DNA of 64,000 nucleotides from Amaranthus tricolor. Lineage: Eukaryota; Streptophyta; Magnoliopsida; Caryophyllales; Amaranthaceae. Positions 33,074 to 45,500 of the stretch are shown piece by piece. Made by a program: the position numbers and the translations under genes. How positions within the stretch are numbered: position 1 is the first letter of the stretch; each line of letters opens with the position of its first letter. Below the pieces are notes generated by a model. That model was not told the DNA's origin, did not search any database, and worked only from the letters and a program-made list of their open reading frames with translations. The stretch covers positions 11,769,379 through 11,833,378 of the forward strand of contig NC_080057.1 in NCBI RefSeq assembly GCF_026212465.1. Direction: 5' to 3'.

Positions 33074-34645
33074 ATGGATAAGGGAAGTAAGGGTTGGTGG
33101 GAATTTCCTAGATGGAGTCATGTATATGAATAAGGAACGGATGAATACATTGAGAAAGCCTTTGCTAAAAGGTCCCAAGGGAACCAGGTTAGTTGCCCAT
33201 GTTCTAATTGCCATCATCGATATTGGTATGGTAGAAATGACGTAAGAGATCATATTATTTGCAATGGCTTTGTGCCTAGAAACGATGAAACCTTTCATCT
33301 AGGAGGGATGAGCCCTGAAAGAGAAGTTGAGGATCCTCAACACGATGAACCATCAAACATTAATGATGGTATACAAGAGTTGTTGAGTGATGCTTTGAGA
33401 GAAGGGCCAAATGAAGAGGCGAAGAAGTTTTTTCGCCTAATAGAGGAAGGCGAACAAGAGTTGTATCCGGGTTGCAAAAAAATGTCTAGACTTGCCTACA
33501 CAATTCGCCTCTACATTTGCAAGTGTGACCATAAGTTGTCCGATGTTGCAACTGCTGGTTTACTAAATTTCTTCAAGGAAGTTCTCCTCGATGATGCAAT
33601 ATTGCCCACATCTATGCACGAAGCGAAGAAAGTTTTAAAGTTGTTGGGGTTGGACTACAAAAGGATAGACGCTTGCCCTAATGATTGCATGTTATATTGG
33701 GCGGAGCATGCAAACGCAACCAGTTGCTATGTCTGTGGAACTTCAAGGTGGAAATCGAAGGATAATGATGAAGATGACAATCCTAATGAAAAAACTCGTA
33801 GAATTCCATCTAAATTTCTAAGGTACTTCCCAATCAAGAAGAGGTTGCAAAGGTTGTACATGTGTGCCGAAACAGCAAGTTTTATGACATGGCATAAAAC
33901 TGCAGGAGAGAAGGATGGGCTTTTGCAACATCCAGCCAATGGTCAAGCTTGGATCAAATTTGACAAAATATATGAAAGCTTTTCCAAGGAACCCCGTAAT
34001 GTGAGACTTGCATTAGCCACTGATGGTTTTAATCCTTTTAAAACAATGAGCATTGTGCACAGTACTTGGCCAGTCATTTTGATCAATTACAACTTGCCTC
34101 CATGGTTGGCAACAAAGTCCGAGTTTTTAATGCTTTCATTACTTATACCTGGACCTTTGTCTCCTGGAAATGCCATTGATGTCTATTTACAACCACTTAT
34201 CAAAGACCTCATCAATTTGTGGGAGTTTAGCCTAGAAACATATGATGCTTCAACCAATACAAGGTTTGACATGCAAGTAGCTTTGGTGGGTACCATTAGT
34301 GATTTTCCGGGTTATGCAATGTGTTCGGGCTGGAGTACGAAAGGAAAATTTGCTTGCCCTTGTTTTCATTATGAGATAGATTCTATGTACTTGAAATATA
34401 GTCACAAGTATTGCTATATGTGTCATCGCAAATGGTTGGATTCAGACCATCCGTGGCGGTATAATAAGAGGAACTTCAATGGGCATATTGAGACAAGAAA
34501 TGAACCGGTTCGTTTGACCGGAAGTGAGGTTGAGGAGCTAACACGTGATTTTCCAAATGAATTTGGAAAAAGGAAGCCAAAAGTGAGACAAGATACTGAT
34601 GATCCCAATCCATGGAGGAAGATTCCCAATTCATTTAGGATATAG
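33074..34645 (+). pseudogene. TNP2-like CACTA transposase, N-terminal half with one stop
   Basis: The frame opens at the ATG at 33074 (MDKGSKGWWEFPRW) and shows the transposase-associated domain: EYIEKAFAKRSQ, then the metal-binding-looking CPCSNCHHRYW, and VRDHIICNGF. The only lesion in this part is TAA at codon 20 (33131-33133). Beyond it the frame is open for about 500 codons: LNFFKEVLLDDAILPTSMHE, YDACPNDCMLYW-like DACPNDCMLYWAEHANA, CYVCGTSRWK, RLYMCAETASFMTWH, the conserved LALATDGFNPFKTMS (with the TNP2 Asp), and CSGWSTKGKFACPCFHYE. It ends after NPWRKIPNSFRI at 34645, where full-length TNP2 continues for several hundred residues. A separate exon-like piece (ENGEAADDKEVENDDEIEP, 34741-34800) follows an acceptor-like TTTAACATAG and may be the original last exon. 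Confidence 0.85.
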
Positions 34646-35049
34646 TTGACCTGAAAGCTCCTGTATCATATTTGTCTCTTTTTTAAATGCTTTCTTAATT
34701 CAGTTCATTTTGGTTGATTATTGATTTTTTTTTAACATAGGAAAATGGTGAAGCAGCTGATGACAAGGAGGTGGAAAATGATGATGAAATTGAGCCGTAA
34801 AAGAACATATTTAGAATTTTGTGTGGCTTTTGGAAACATTTTGTGAACTTGTTTGTTCGATACTTTTTAGACATAATGATGTATAGGTGAATATTTGGTT
34901 GCACTAGGTTATGGAAGAATTGATCCTTAGTTTTTGATATAACAAGTTAATCGTGTAAATTTTTTAACTATAATATTTGTAATCAAATTTCTAATTACAT
35001 CTTATGCTATCAATTATTAAAATTATCATTCGCTTAGCTTTTTCATTAA

Positions 35050-35383
35050 AGACTTTTTGCAACGGTTTATTTATATAGGTTGGTGTTGCAAAAGACCTTT
35101 TGCAACGGTCTTGTGCGACCAAGAGAAACTGTTGCCAAAAGATTGTATCTTTGGCAACAGTCAACTGCTACCGTTGCAAAAGACGCAAGAAGCCGTTGCA
35201 AAAGACTTTTGGCAACGGTTAGATGCACCCGTTGCAAAAAGGTGGCATTAACCGTTGCAAAAGACCTTTTGCAACGGCAGAAAATACGACGGTTAGTAAC
35301 CGTCGCAAAAAGTGTTTAGCAACGCTTTTTAGCCCTACAGCAACGGTCCTTAACCGTTGCAACAAGTCTTTTATCTAGTAGTG
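35050..35383. repeat. Right subterminal GCAACGG repeats of the CACTA element
   Basis: A dense cluster, more than ten copies, of GCAACGG and CCGTTGC separated by 15-30 bp, often as TTTTGCAACGG or CCGTTGCAAAAGAC, ending in the terminal inverted repeat. The array keeps short frames open, but these are a by-product of the repeats. Confidence 0.88.
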
Positions 35384-35386
35384 GTT

Positions 35387-36850
35387 CTTGGTTTTCTACG
35401 TAGTAAACAAAACTTAAAAAAAATCTACGCGGTAATCCTGAGGTTTACCAAATTGTTCCACGTGATCTTTTTGCACATAAAACATTAGCGAACGTTAATT
35501 TTGAATAAGACTGTTGTACGTCTATTTATGCGACTCACTATTACATCAGTTTCAACCTTTTTCCCTAAAACATAAACCTTAACTCTACTATTTTATATCC
35601 AAATCATATTTTCCCCCAAATCCAAAGATGATTGAGTTAGGGTTTATCTTTTTGAGAAAAAAGTTAAAATAAATGGCATTTGAAATGGTGAGTCGTATAA
35701 ATAGGAGTATAACAGAAATTAACATTTGCTAACATTTTATGTGGAAAAAGGTTATGGTTGAACAATTTGATAAACCTCAGGATTAGCGCATGATTTTTTT
35801 AAAAGTTTTGGTTATCATGCGGAAAACCCAAAAACCTAGGATTTCCATGTAAAATTTCCCAATTAAAATTAAGGGCTAATTAATATTATGAAAAAGTATA
35901 ATTCCGTGGTAACAAGTAATAAAAAAAATAAAAGATACGTGATTTGAATCTTCATGCTAATAGACTTGTTTTTATAAATTATTTTGTTACTGTAATGATA
36001 AGTTTGCTATAATTATTTGGCTAAGTTATCACTTATTATATGACCCCCAACATAATATTACATACTTTCACCCTGTTTATAATTTACTTTTTTAATTTCT
36101 TAAATTTACTACGTAACACAAATGGAAATAAAAATCATTTAGATATTTTGTAACAACTAACAAAGTGAATGGACATACTACATAAGTGTAGTATCATGTT
36201 ACAAGTTAATCTCCCTATTCCCATATGATGTTCCCTTGGGGAATTTTGGGAATATACTTTCTCCGTTTTTTATGCTTTACCAAAGCTAATTTTTTTACTA
36301 TTTATTATTTGATAGTATTTTGTATGTTGTGGTTATCATACAAGAAAAAAACAAAGTCATGTGAAATCTTATTTTATTTATCTCGTCGCATAGTTTCACA
36401 ATATCAAATTTTTATAATTCTTAGCTATTTATAACTCTAGATATAAACAATTTAACAAATGTATTAAAATGTGTAAAAAAATATTTGGGTGAAGTAAAAT
36501 AGAACAATGAAAGTTCTATTTACATATATATGTTGGGCCTTATTAGATTTGTCTAAAAATAGATAATTTTATATATACTTTTAATAATATTTTATAAAAT
36601 GCATTTATAGATATTAAGTTTTGAATACGAATATTATAAAAACCAATATTTAAAAGTCGCCATTCTTTTCGTTGTATCGCCACTTTTTTAGTGAAATTAC
36701 AAACATGCCTTTGAACCTATTTTAATTATAAAATCAAAAATTATTATTATTAAACAAAAATTATTAATAATAATTAAATTAAAATAAAAAATATTAATTA
36801 TAAAAAAGAAAATTTTATAAAAAATTCGAAAACTAGACCTAATCGCACGT
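35387..36850. other. AT-rich intergenic DNA
   Basis: No gene. Bases 35740-35875 contain a stretch whose reverse complement (GGGAAATTTTACATGG, GGTTTTTGGGTTTTCC) loosely matches 31055-31090 on the left of the CACTA element. The CACTA element may therefore sit inside an older inverted-repeat element, but no target duplication could be defined. Confidence 0.4.
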
Positions 36851-37515
36851 TTTGTGCTTAAATTTGATACATATTCACTTGGCGATAATATTTGATTGGA
36901 AAATCACATTAATGCAATGTATACGGTATTAGAAACAAGACTTCAAGAGGTTTCAAATGATGATTATATGCTCAATTCTATAACTGAGCCAGAAATGACG
37001 ATTGTTTAAAGTCTGCTTGTGCTGAAATTTGATACATATTTACTCTTTTGGGTATAACTTTTGACAGGAAAATCACAATCAAGCAAGATTTGCGACATAA
37101 GAAACTAGATTTCAGGAATTTTTCTACAATATATTATATGCTCGATTCTGATAATCGAATGAGAAATGAAGAATGTTTAAAGTTTGCACTAATTTTTAGT
37201 ACATCAAGTCATACAAAACGTGTGATTGGACTGTGGTATAGTCTAGTTTCTAATGCCACAAATCTTACATTAACGCAATTTTCCTATAAAATGCTATGGC
37301 TAAAATGAATGAACATGAATCAAATTTCAGCACAAGTAAATTTTAAACGATCATCATTTTTCGCTCGGTTATCGAAATTGGGGCATATAATATATCATTA
37401 GAGAGATCTTGAAATCTAGTTTCTAATTCCGCAATAGTTGCATTAATGTGATTTTCCTATCAAAAATTGTGGCTAAAAGAGTAAACACGTATCAAATTTT
37501 AGTACAAGCAATTGT
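36851..37515. repeat. Four-copy palindromic repeat array
   Basis: Two direct units of about 165-175 bp (36851-37015 and 37016-37190) face two inverted units (about 37200-37336 and 37337-37515). Shared blocks are TTGTGCTGAAATTTGATAC, GGAAAATCACATTAATGCAA, GAAACTAGATTTCAAGA and a TATATTATATGC segment. Inverted copies show the complements, for example ATCAAATTTCAGCACAAG at about 37319-37336. Agreement is about 75 to 85 percent by eye. The whole could fold into a long hairpin. Confidence 0.8.
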
Positions 37516-38655
37516 TTCTTTTAGAAAATTAGAATCGTTACCGATGCTTATCGAATCATTTTGGTGATCATTTTCATTTGCCATAGTGTTTCAATGTTGA
37601 ATTTTACTTTAGGAAGGTTTTAGAGAGAAGTTAGACAGATAAAATTATGAAATTTTATTAAGAAAGATATTGAAAATTTAATATATAAGAGGTGAAAATT
37701 AATAGCGTCTTAAATTAAGCAAATGAGTCTACCTATATTGTACTACACTAATTATATTTTCAAAAAAAGAAATTGTACTATCCTCCAAAAGTTGAAATCA
37801 CTTTGTACTAACCCAATTCCCAAGTATGATTAATTATAGAATAATTATGACGAAAACGTTATACTTTCGCTTTGTCATCACCATGTTCCCCGCCACTTTT
37901 TTAGTGGATCAACTGCTACACATCGGATGTATTTGGACATCTTCATTCATTTGAAAGGATTATAGGAAGTAGCCAAGAAAGATCTAATTTGGAATTTCAT
38001 AAATTGTTGCTAGGGGCGGATTCAGAAAAGAAAATAAGGAATATCGATAACTTTTAAAGAAATTACATTTTATATTATACGATATGAACAAGTTAAAAAT
38101 TTAAAACAATGTACTAGGTGGAGGAGTATAGTAATAATCAATTATAAATGATTGCGTATGGTGAAGGATAGAGCACGTCAAACCATACCATTATGATATT
38201 ATCAAAGGAGATAATAAGATGGGGCCAGTGAGAAAATAACACTCTCCGTGAAATTCTTAAATTTTTAGATTTTCTAGTAATATAACATGTGCTACTACTA
38301 AATATAGTTGGTTTGCTCCTTTTACAAATGTCACGAAGACTAAGGAATTGAATATAGTGTGTTGAAGTAGTGGTGTATTTAGAATTACAGTAGATTATAT
38401 AAAGAGTAAAAGTGATGTGTCATGTTTAAAACAAACTAAAATAAAAATATAACAAATTCATTTGAAACGAACAAAGTAAAAACACAAAAAAAAAATATAT
38501 TATAAGGCTCAAGTTATCACTTTGTATGAAACACATGTAATGTAAAGATAATAGATGTGTAATTTATATATGTACTCTTCTTTCCAACCATTTAGCCTCA
38601 ATTATTTTTGATGCTTTGATTATGTAAATGGGTTAAAGTAGTGAAATATTTTAAA
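37516..38655. other. AT-rich intergenic DNA
   Basis: No coding region, RNA gene or structured repeat recognised. Confidence 0.5.
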
Positions 38656-39108
38656 TTTAAGAGAGAGAATACGATAATCCTATGGGCAATTCTTTTGGAA
38701 AAACATCCTAAAACTCAACTAACAACTCAGTTAACCTTGGATTTGCTTGATATGATCATGTCAATACTTCTTTGGTGAACAGAAAAAAAAACTCTGTGCC
38801 AACTCTAATTTCCTTAACACAGCTTTTCCTGCTCATTAAATGAATAGGTTGTTTTTATCTTGGGTGGGGGAATAGCCTTGTGAGGAGGCAAAGGTAGAAG
38901 ATCGTTAATCATTCCCTCATGTCTCATGGTGTACACATTGGTCACTCCATCATGGTTAATGCCTCTATCATGTTGTCATGGCCTCCCTAAAAGAATGTGA
39001 CAGGCATCCATATTCAGAACATCACACAAAACTTGATTTTCATATGATCCTATCTTGAAATTCACTAAACATTGCCTTTTAACATAATTCCCAGTGTGTT
39101 CATCCAGC
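38656..39108 (-). pseudogene. Old gypsy element: protease-to-RT linker fragment
   Basis: On the minus strand this matches the gypsy element at 54160-61851 in the region after the protease. It has a CDVLNMDACHILLGRPWQ-like block near 38965-39020, NDLLPLPPHKAI near 38880, and a trace of the DVFPKELP motif near 38690 in a shifted frame, after which homology stops at about 38656. Stops and shifts are frequent. The other part of the same element continues at 47134, beyond the copia insertion. Confidence 0.75.
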
Positions 39109-39777
39109 TGAAGGAATATGTCCGTAGACATTTCCGACAATTACTAAATATAAATATATAGGATATTTATGAAGATAATAAAGTTAATTATTATTAGTAA
39201 TTATATTTGCTTGCTAGAGTATAAATATAATTGGTGGGTCAATAATAATTGGACCACAACTAATATAATTAATCCTATAAGGTCTTACAAAAGAATCAAT
39301 TGAACGATAAATGACTCGGGCCCATTAGGAGTATGGGCTTGCGATCCAATTAGGTTAACAAAAAAATCGGTTTCTTTTGACCTAGGTTACTAGTATTATA
39401 TGAGGATATAATGCTAGTAGTGGAGAAGTGGGGATAATGGGGGTGTGAGTGTTAATGATATTTTTAATTTAAACTCTCACTCTCAATTATTCATACACAC
39501 ACACAGAAACAAAAAACCAGTAAAAGCAAGAGAAACAATACTCTTCCGTTCTAGCAAACGTTGGTATTCAATTGATTCTGGTAGACTGAATAGAGGAGCA
39601 ACGTTTGAGGCTCTCCATATTATCTTATCGCGTTAATTTCGTGGATTTCACGCTACAAAGGTAATATAGACTAATCCTTTTATATGATTCATATGTCTGA
39701 TTATGTTTATGATCCTGAGATAGATGTTAGGGAAGTGTTTCCTGAAATTCCGCTTTAAGCATCCATCGAACCCAACA
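39109..39777 (+). repeat. 5' LTR of the copia element
   Basis: TGAAGGAATATGTCCG at the start and GAACCCAACA at the end. Differs from the 3' LTR at three positions: about 39183 (G/C), 39220 (T/A) and 39365 (A/G). A short (AC)n run lies at about 39495-39504. The small open frame inside both LTRs is not a gene. Confidence 0.95.
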
Positions 39778-39778
39778 G

Positions 39779-39788
39779 TGGTATCAGC
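39779..39788 (+). other. Primer binding site
   Basis: TGGTATCAGC starts one base after the LTR. The first nine bases match the Met-tRNA type site TGGTATCAGAGC; the following bases (TAAGCC) do not. Confidence 0.65.
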
Positions 39789-41655
39789 TAAGCCTAATTC
39801 ATAATATTCATATGATCTATATTTCTCTAGAAAGTAATACAACCGTTTTTTTTTTCATGAAAATAAGATATATTATGTTAACTGTCTGAAAGTTATTCAT
39901 AATATTCAATTTCAATTGGATTGAAATATAAATGCGAAAAACTTGTTTTTCCTGATATTTGAAGCCATTCATGCCAAATATTGTATATCAATTCGAATTT
40001 GTTCGAATTCATCAAACAAAAAAAATAAAAAAAATAAAAATAAAATAAAAAAATCAGTTTTTTTATGAAGATTCGATATTTGTGTTAATTGTCTTGGGGC
40101 TTTGATTATTCACGAAATCCAAACAATGAAATGAAACACAAAATTTGTTCATTGTTATTGTGTTACTCGTAATGGTATTCAAGTGTTTTGGATCGAAAAT
40201 GCTTATACCCTAATTTTTTCCCCAATTCAATTTTAATTGTTAAAACACAAAATTTGTTCAATTAAATTGAAATTTAAATGCAAAAACTTGTTTTCCCTAA
40301 AATTTGTAGCAATTCTATACAAAGATTGTATATCAATTCGAATATGTTCGAATTCATCAAAAAAAAAAAAAAACAGAAAAACCGAAAACAAACCGGGATG
40401 TATGCGTAGGCCACGAGCTGTCTATGGTGGCTTAGTGGCCGGAGGGAGGCGGGCTGTTGGCGGCTGCTGGGTTCCGTTCTGAGCCTCTGTGTTCCTTCTT
40501 CCATTAACATGAAGGATGAAGTTTTTTTTTTAAATAATGAAGATGGTTCCAGACTTTGGTTTTGCTCTTATTCAAGAGTATGCGGCTTCGTTTTTTTTTT
40601 GGAATTTTTTTTTGTTTTTTTTTAATGTGCATATAACTACTTATAGAGTTTTAATTGAATTTAAACAGTTTTTTTTTTCCCTAAAAATTTCTTACTTAAA
40701 TTAGTTAAGTTTGACTCAACATAAGAATATTTTATATGCTAATTGTTATGACCATTTAGTTTGATATATTGTATAGTTAAAACTGTTTATAATATTTGAT
40801 ATTATTTTGACATGTGATGACTAGTATGGCCCAAAACAAAATTTATATATAAAATTAGGAAAGTATATACGATCTGCGAATCGTTTGTTTTGAATGTAAG
40901 TATATACGATCTGCGAATCGTTTGTTTTGAATGTAATTAAATACGATCTGCGCATCGTTAATTTTTTTTTATTATTCAAAGTATGTAATCACAAATGAAA
41001 GGAGTTTCAAGGAAGGTGATCAATGGAGATTCATGGAAGCTTCATGAAGTTTTTTTTTATGGGCCATACTAGATCATCTTTTATTCATGCTTTTATTTGC
41101 TTTGAGCGTTTATTTTATTTTGGTCTTTGCTTGCATAAGTTAATGTATTGGTTAAATATGCTATGTGTTCACTTAATATTAACCATGTTAATTAACTTGA
41201 ATCCCCATAAATAATATTGAGTTTTATTGTTTTTCCAAACAACACCTATAAGCCTTTGATAATGAATAATACATTCTGCCAAAGCGAGGTATTGCTCATA
41301 ATTCTTGGGATATGGGGTAAATTTTTTTTGAAAATTTACAGGTTCATGTTTGGTTTCACTCAACAAAATCATCAAAAACAAAGTTTTGGATTTTGAAACT
41401 AAGAGATAGGATTGAACAAGTATTATCAATCTATCTACTAAGAATTATAATTAGTTATAATTAGTAAAACGTTTACTTACCTTAACTACTATAGTTAAAG
41501 GCAGGGCCAAAGTCCGTTTAACTATAGTGGGAGAGGATCTTAGTTGTTATTTATTCAAAAGGGGATTTTAAAATTTTGAATAAATTATTAAACTTGTTTA
41601 ATTACTGCTTATTGATAGACGATTAATTTTACTTTATTACATTGTTGTAGAAATC
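39789..41655 (+). other. Long untranslated leader of the copia element
   Basis: About 1.87 kb between the primer site and gag, long for a copia element. It holds homopolymer A and T tracts (40350-40375, 40510-40690) and a 37-bp tandem repeat, 2.8 copies, at 40861-40966 with core ATACGATCTGCGAATCG. No ORF in it has recognisable similarity. Confidence 0.6.
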
Positions 41656-42530
41656 ATGTCTGGTTCAACTAACAATAACACTCCTGCTTTTAACTTGCGC
41701 TGTGTCTTGGAAAAAGACAAATTGAATGCAAACAACTTCCTTGAATGGGAAATGGCTGTGAGAATTGTTCTCAGAGCTGAAGGAAGGGAAAGTGTTCTTG
41801 AAACTCCACTCCCTGAACCCCTGCCAGAAACTGCAACAGTTGCAGAAAAAAGAGCTAGGCAAAATCTCGAGGCCAATTCTGTGCAAGTAACATGTCTCTT
41901 GCTTGCATGGAACATGATTTTCAAAAACGTTTTAACAATCTTGATGCCTACACAATAATCCAGCAACTTAGAACAATTTTCGAAAAGAATGCTCGATTAG
42001 AGAGATTTGAAGCTAATTGTAAACTTTTGGAATGCAAACTGGGCAAGGGAAAACCCGTCGGACCCCATGTGTTCGCCTTAATAGGGCATTTTCAAGTCAT
42101 GGAAAAGTTGGGTTTTCCTTATCCCAAAGAGCTGGCCACTGATATTGTGATCAGATCCTTGCCAGAAACTTTTGATGCTTTCAGATTAAATTTTTACATG
42201 CAAGGAGGGGAAGCAACCTTGCCAGAATTGCATGGTATGCTTATTCAGGCTGAAAGGAGCTTACCTTCTAAACTCGCACTGAAAGATGTGCTCATGGTCA
42301 GAAAGAATAAAAAGTTCAAGAAGAAAGGGGTTCCTAAATGGAATGGCAATGGTAAGGTAGTTACCACTAATGCCTCACCCAGACCAAAGGCTACTCTAAA
42401 GGCTAAAGTAGCAGCACTACATGAGTGCTACCACTGCCACAAGATTGGCCATTGGAAGAGGAACTGCCCCGTCTATCTAGAAGAAAAAAAGTCTGGTGCT
42501 TTATCTTCAGGTATATATGTTATTGAAATT
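41656..42530 (+). pseudogene. Copia gag with zinc knuckle, one frameshift
   Basis: Starts at the ATG at 41656 (MSGSTNNNTPAFNLRCVLEK). The N-terminal gag region LNANNFLEWEMAVRIVLR runs in one frame to VTCLLLA at about 41910, then a shift (two frames overlap at 41892-41958) leads to MEHDFQKRFNNLDAYTIIQQ, the UBN2-type gag core with EKNARLERFEANCKLLECK and FPYPKELATDIVIRSLPETF. A CCHC knuckle, CYHCHKIGHWKRNC, lies at 42427-42468. Gag packages element RNA in the cytoplasmic particle. The frameshift prevents one continuous protein unless it is a sequencing error. Confidence 0.85.
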
Positions 42531-45500
42531 AATTTAGCGACTTCGGCTTCTTGGGTATTTGATACTGCTTGTGGGTCTCACATTACTAGTAATGTGCAGG
42601 GTCTAAAAAGAAGTAGAAGCTTGAGCAAAGGTGAGGATGATCTCCGAGTCGGAAATGGAGCAAGAGTTGCTGCTTTAGCTGTTGGAGTTTATATTTTAAC
42701 ATTACCCTCTGGTTTAATTTTAGAACTAAATAATTGTTATTATGTTCCTGCCATCACCAAGAACATTATTTCAATTCCGGTTTTGGACACGGAAGGTTTT
42801 TCATTTACTATTAAGAATAATTGTTGTTTTGCATATTTAAATGATATGTTCTATGTTTCAGCTAAATTATTAAATGGGTTGTATGTGCTAGACTTAGAAA
42901 CTCACATCTATAACATAGACAGCAAGAAACGTAAAACAAATGATTCAAACCCCACTTACCTATGGCATTGTCGATTAGGCCACATAAGTTCAAAACGCAT
43001 AGAGAAACTTCATAAAGATGGAATTCTAAAATCATTTGATTTTGAATCATTTGGTGTTTACGAGTTTTGTTTGATGGGAAAAATGACAAAGTCACCTTTC
43101 ACAGGTACAAGTGAAAGGGCCAATGACCTCTTAGCTCTCATACATACTGATGTATGTGGACCTATGAGCACCATGGCTCGGGGTGGTTACAGCTACTTTA
43201 TAACCTTTACTGATGATGTAAACAGATATGGATATGTTTACCTCATGAGACATAAGTCGGAGTCCTTTGAAAAGTTCAAGGAATTTCAAAATGAAGTAGA
43301 GAACCAACTTGGGAAGAAAATAAAAGCATTACGATCTGATCGTGGTGGTGAATACTTGTCTCACGAGTTTGATGATCATTTGATCGAGGCATACTCTCAC
43401 AATTGACTCCACCAGGAACACCACAATTAAATGGCGTCTCTGAGAGGAGGAATCGAACTCTATTAGATATGGTTCGATCAGTGATGAGTCTTGCTGATCT
43501 TCCTATTTCATTTTGCGGATTTGCATTGGATACAGCTGCATTCACACTTAATAGAGCACCTACCAAAGCAGTGGAAAAGACACCATATGAGATGTGGACG
43601 GGAAAAGTTCCGAAGTTGTCTTTTCTAAGGATTTGGGGTTGCGAAGCTTATGTAAAACGTTTAATATCTGATAAACTAGCACCTAAATCTGACAAATGTC
43701 TTTTTGTGGGTTACCCAAAAAAGACAAAGGGATACTACTTCTACAACCAAAGCGAAAACAAAGTATTTGTTGCTCGCAATGGTGTTTTTCTAGAACAGGA
43801 ATTTATTTCTAGAAAAACAAGTGGGAGTAATGTATATCTCGAAGAAGTTCGAGATGAGCAACAAATGGATAAGGTTAACACTTCATCAGAGGCGCCCCAG
43901 CATGATAATGCCCAGGAGGAAATGCATTCAACACACTTACCTCCTACCGCCCCAAGTAGAGAAAATCCACGCGAAGTCACTCTACCTAATGAGGCAGAAA
44001 CTTCTCTTGTTGTTCCCCTACGTAAGTCTAGTAGGACAATAATTCCGTCAAGAAGATATATTGATTTCCTTTTGACAGAAAACTCTGAAATAACCATGTT
44101 AGAATCAGAAGAGCCTACTAGTCACAAAGATGCTTTGGAGAGTCCTGACTCCGAAAAATGGCTTGAAGCCATGAAATCTGAAATGGATTCCATGTCTGAA
44201 AATCAAGTTTGGGACTTGGTTGATTTGCCTGATGGGGTAAAACCCATTAGATGCAAATGGATTTTCAAACTGAAAACAGACAAGGATGGAAACATTAGTG
44301 TTTTCAAAGCAAGGTTGGTAGCAAAAGGGTTCAAACAAATTCATGGTATAGACTATGATGAAACTTTTTCTCCAGTAGCCATGCTAAAATCCATTAGGAT
44401 AATCCTTGCGATAGCTGCCTTTCATGACTTTGAAATATGGCAAATGGACGTCAAAACTGCCTTTTTGAATGGGTTCTTAAAAGAGGATGTGTACATGACA
44501 CAACCACAAGGTTTTGAAGATCCGAAAAATCCAAGGAAAGTATGCAAGCTTAAGAGATCCATTTATGGATTGAAGCAAGCATCAAGGAGTTGGAACCTTA
44601 GATTTGATGAGGCAGTCAAAGAGTTTGGCTTTCTCAGAAATGAAGAGGAATCTTGTGTATATAAGAAGTTAAGTGGGAGTAATATCACTTTTCTGGTCCT
44701 ATATGTAGATGACATACTCCTCATTGGGAATGACAAAAACATACTTGAGTCGGTCAAGCAATGGCTTAAAAGTCATTTCTCCATGAAAGACCTGGGAGAG
44801 GCTGAGTACATACTGGGAATAAAGATCTATAGGGATAGATCGAGGAGACTTATTGGACTAAATCAAGAGACTTACATAGATAAGATTCTCACAAAGTTCA
44901 AAATGGAAAGATCCAAAAGAGGGTTTATTCCTATGCAACATGGCATTAAACTTTGCAAGACTATGTGCCCATCGAGTTCAGAAGAGTTCAAGCATATGAA
45001 TAATGTTCCTTATGCTTCTGCAATAGGATCAATCATGTACGCTATGATATGTACTCGACCAGATGTTGCATTTGCTTTGAGTATGTGCAGCAGATACCAG
45101 TCCAATCCAGGAGATGCACACTGGATAGCAGCGAAAAATATCCTCAAGTACTTAAGAAGGACAAAGGATAAATTTCTGGTATATGGCGGAGCTAATGAGT
45201 TGTTAGTCACTGGATACACTGATGCAAGCTTCCAAACTGACAAAGATGACTTCCGATCCCAATCTGGTTTTTTATTTTGTCTAAATGGAGGAGCTGTGAG
45301 CTGGAAGAGCTCCAAGCAGAGTTCAGTTGCAGATTCTACAACAGAGGCTGAGTACATAGCAGCAGCTGAAGCAGCAAAAGAGGCTGTTTGGATTAGAAAG
45401 TTCATTAGTGACCTGGGTGTAGTTCCTAGCATTGAGAATGGCATCAAGTTGTATTGTGATAACGAAGGTGCTATTGCTCAATCCAAGGAACCTAGATCTC

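Larger units (their letters stand above)
31093..35383 (+). mobile_element. CACTA (En/Spm) transposon, complete ends, internally deleted
   Basis: The left end begins CACTACTAGATAAAAGA and the right end finishes TCTTTTATCTAGTAGTG, a 16-base inverted match. The element is flanked by the 3-bp duplication GTT (31090-31092 and 35384-35386), the duplication size of CACTA elements. Both subterminal regions are crowded with GCAACGG/CCGTTGC motifs. The 4291-bp interior holds a leader, the N-terminal half of a TNP2-like transposase, and a small C-terminal exon; the middle and DUF4216 portions are gone. It would need a transposase in trans. Confidence 0.93.

Noticed and set aside
35057..35319. Two overlapping plus-strand frames near the CACTA right end
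   Set aside because: They are produced by the GCAACGG subterminal repeats and have no protein similarity.
31055..35875. An older inverted-repeat element (MULE or MITE) enclosing the CACTA element
   Set aside because: Flanking segments show loose inverted similarity, but no target duplication or exact termini could be found.
39445..39636. Identical 63-codon frames at 39445 and 46801
   Set aside because: Both lie inside the two LTRs of the copia element; they are duplicated because the LTRs are, and show no domain.
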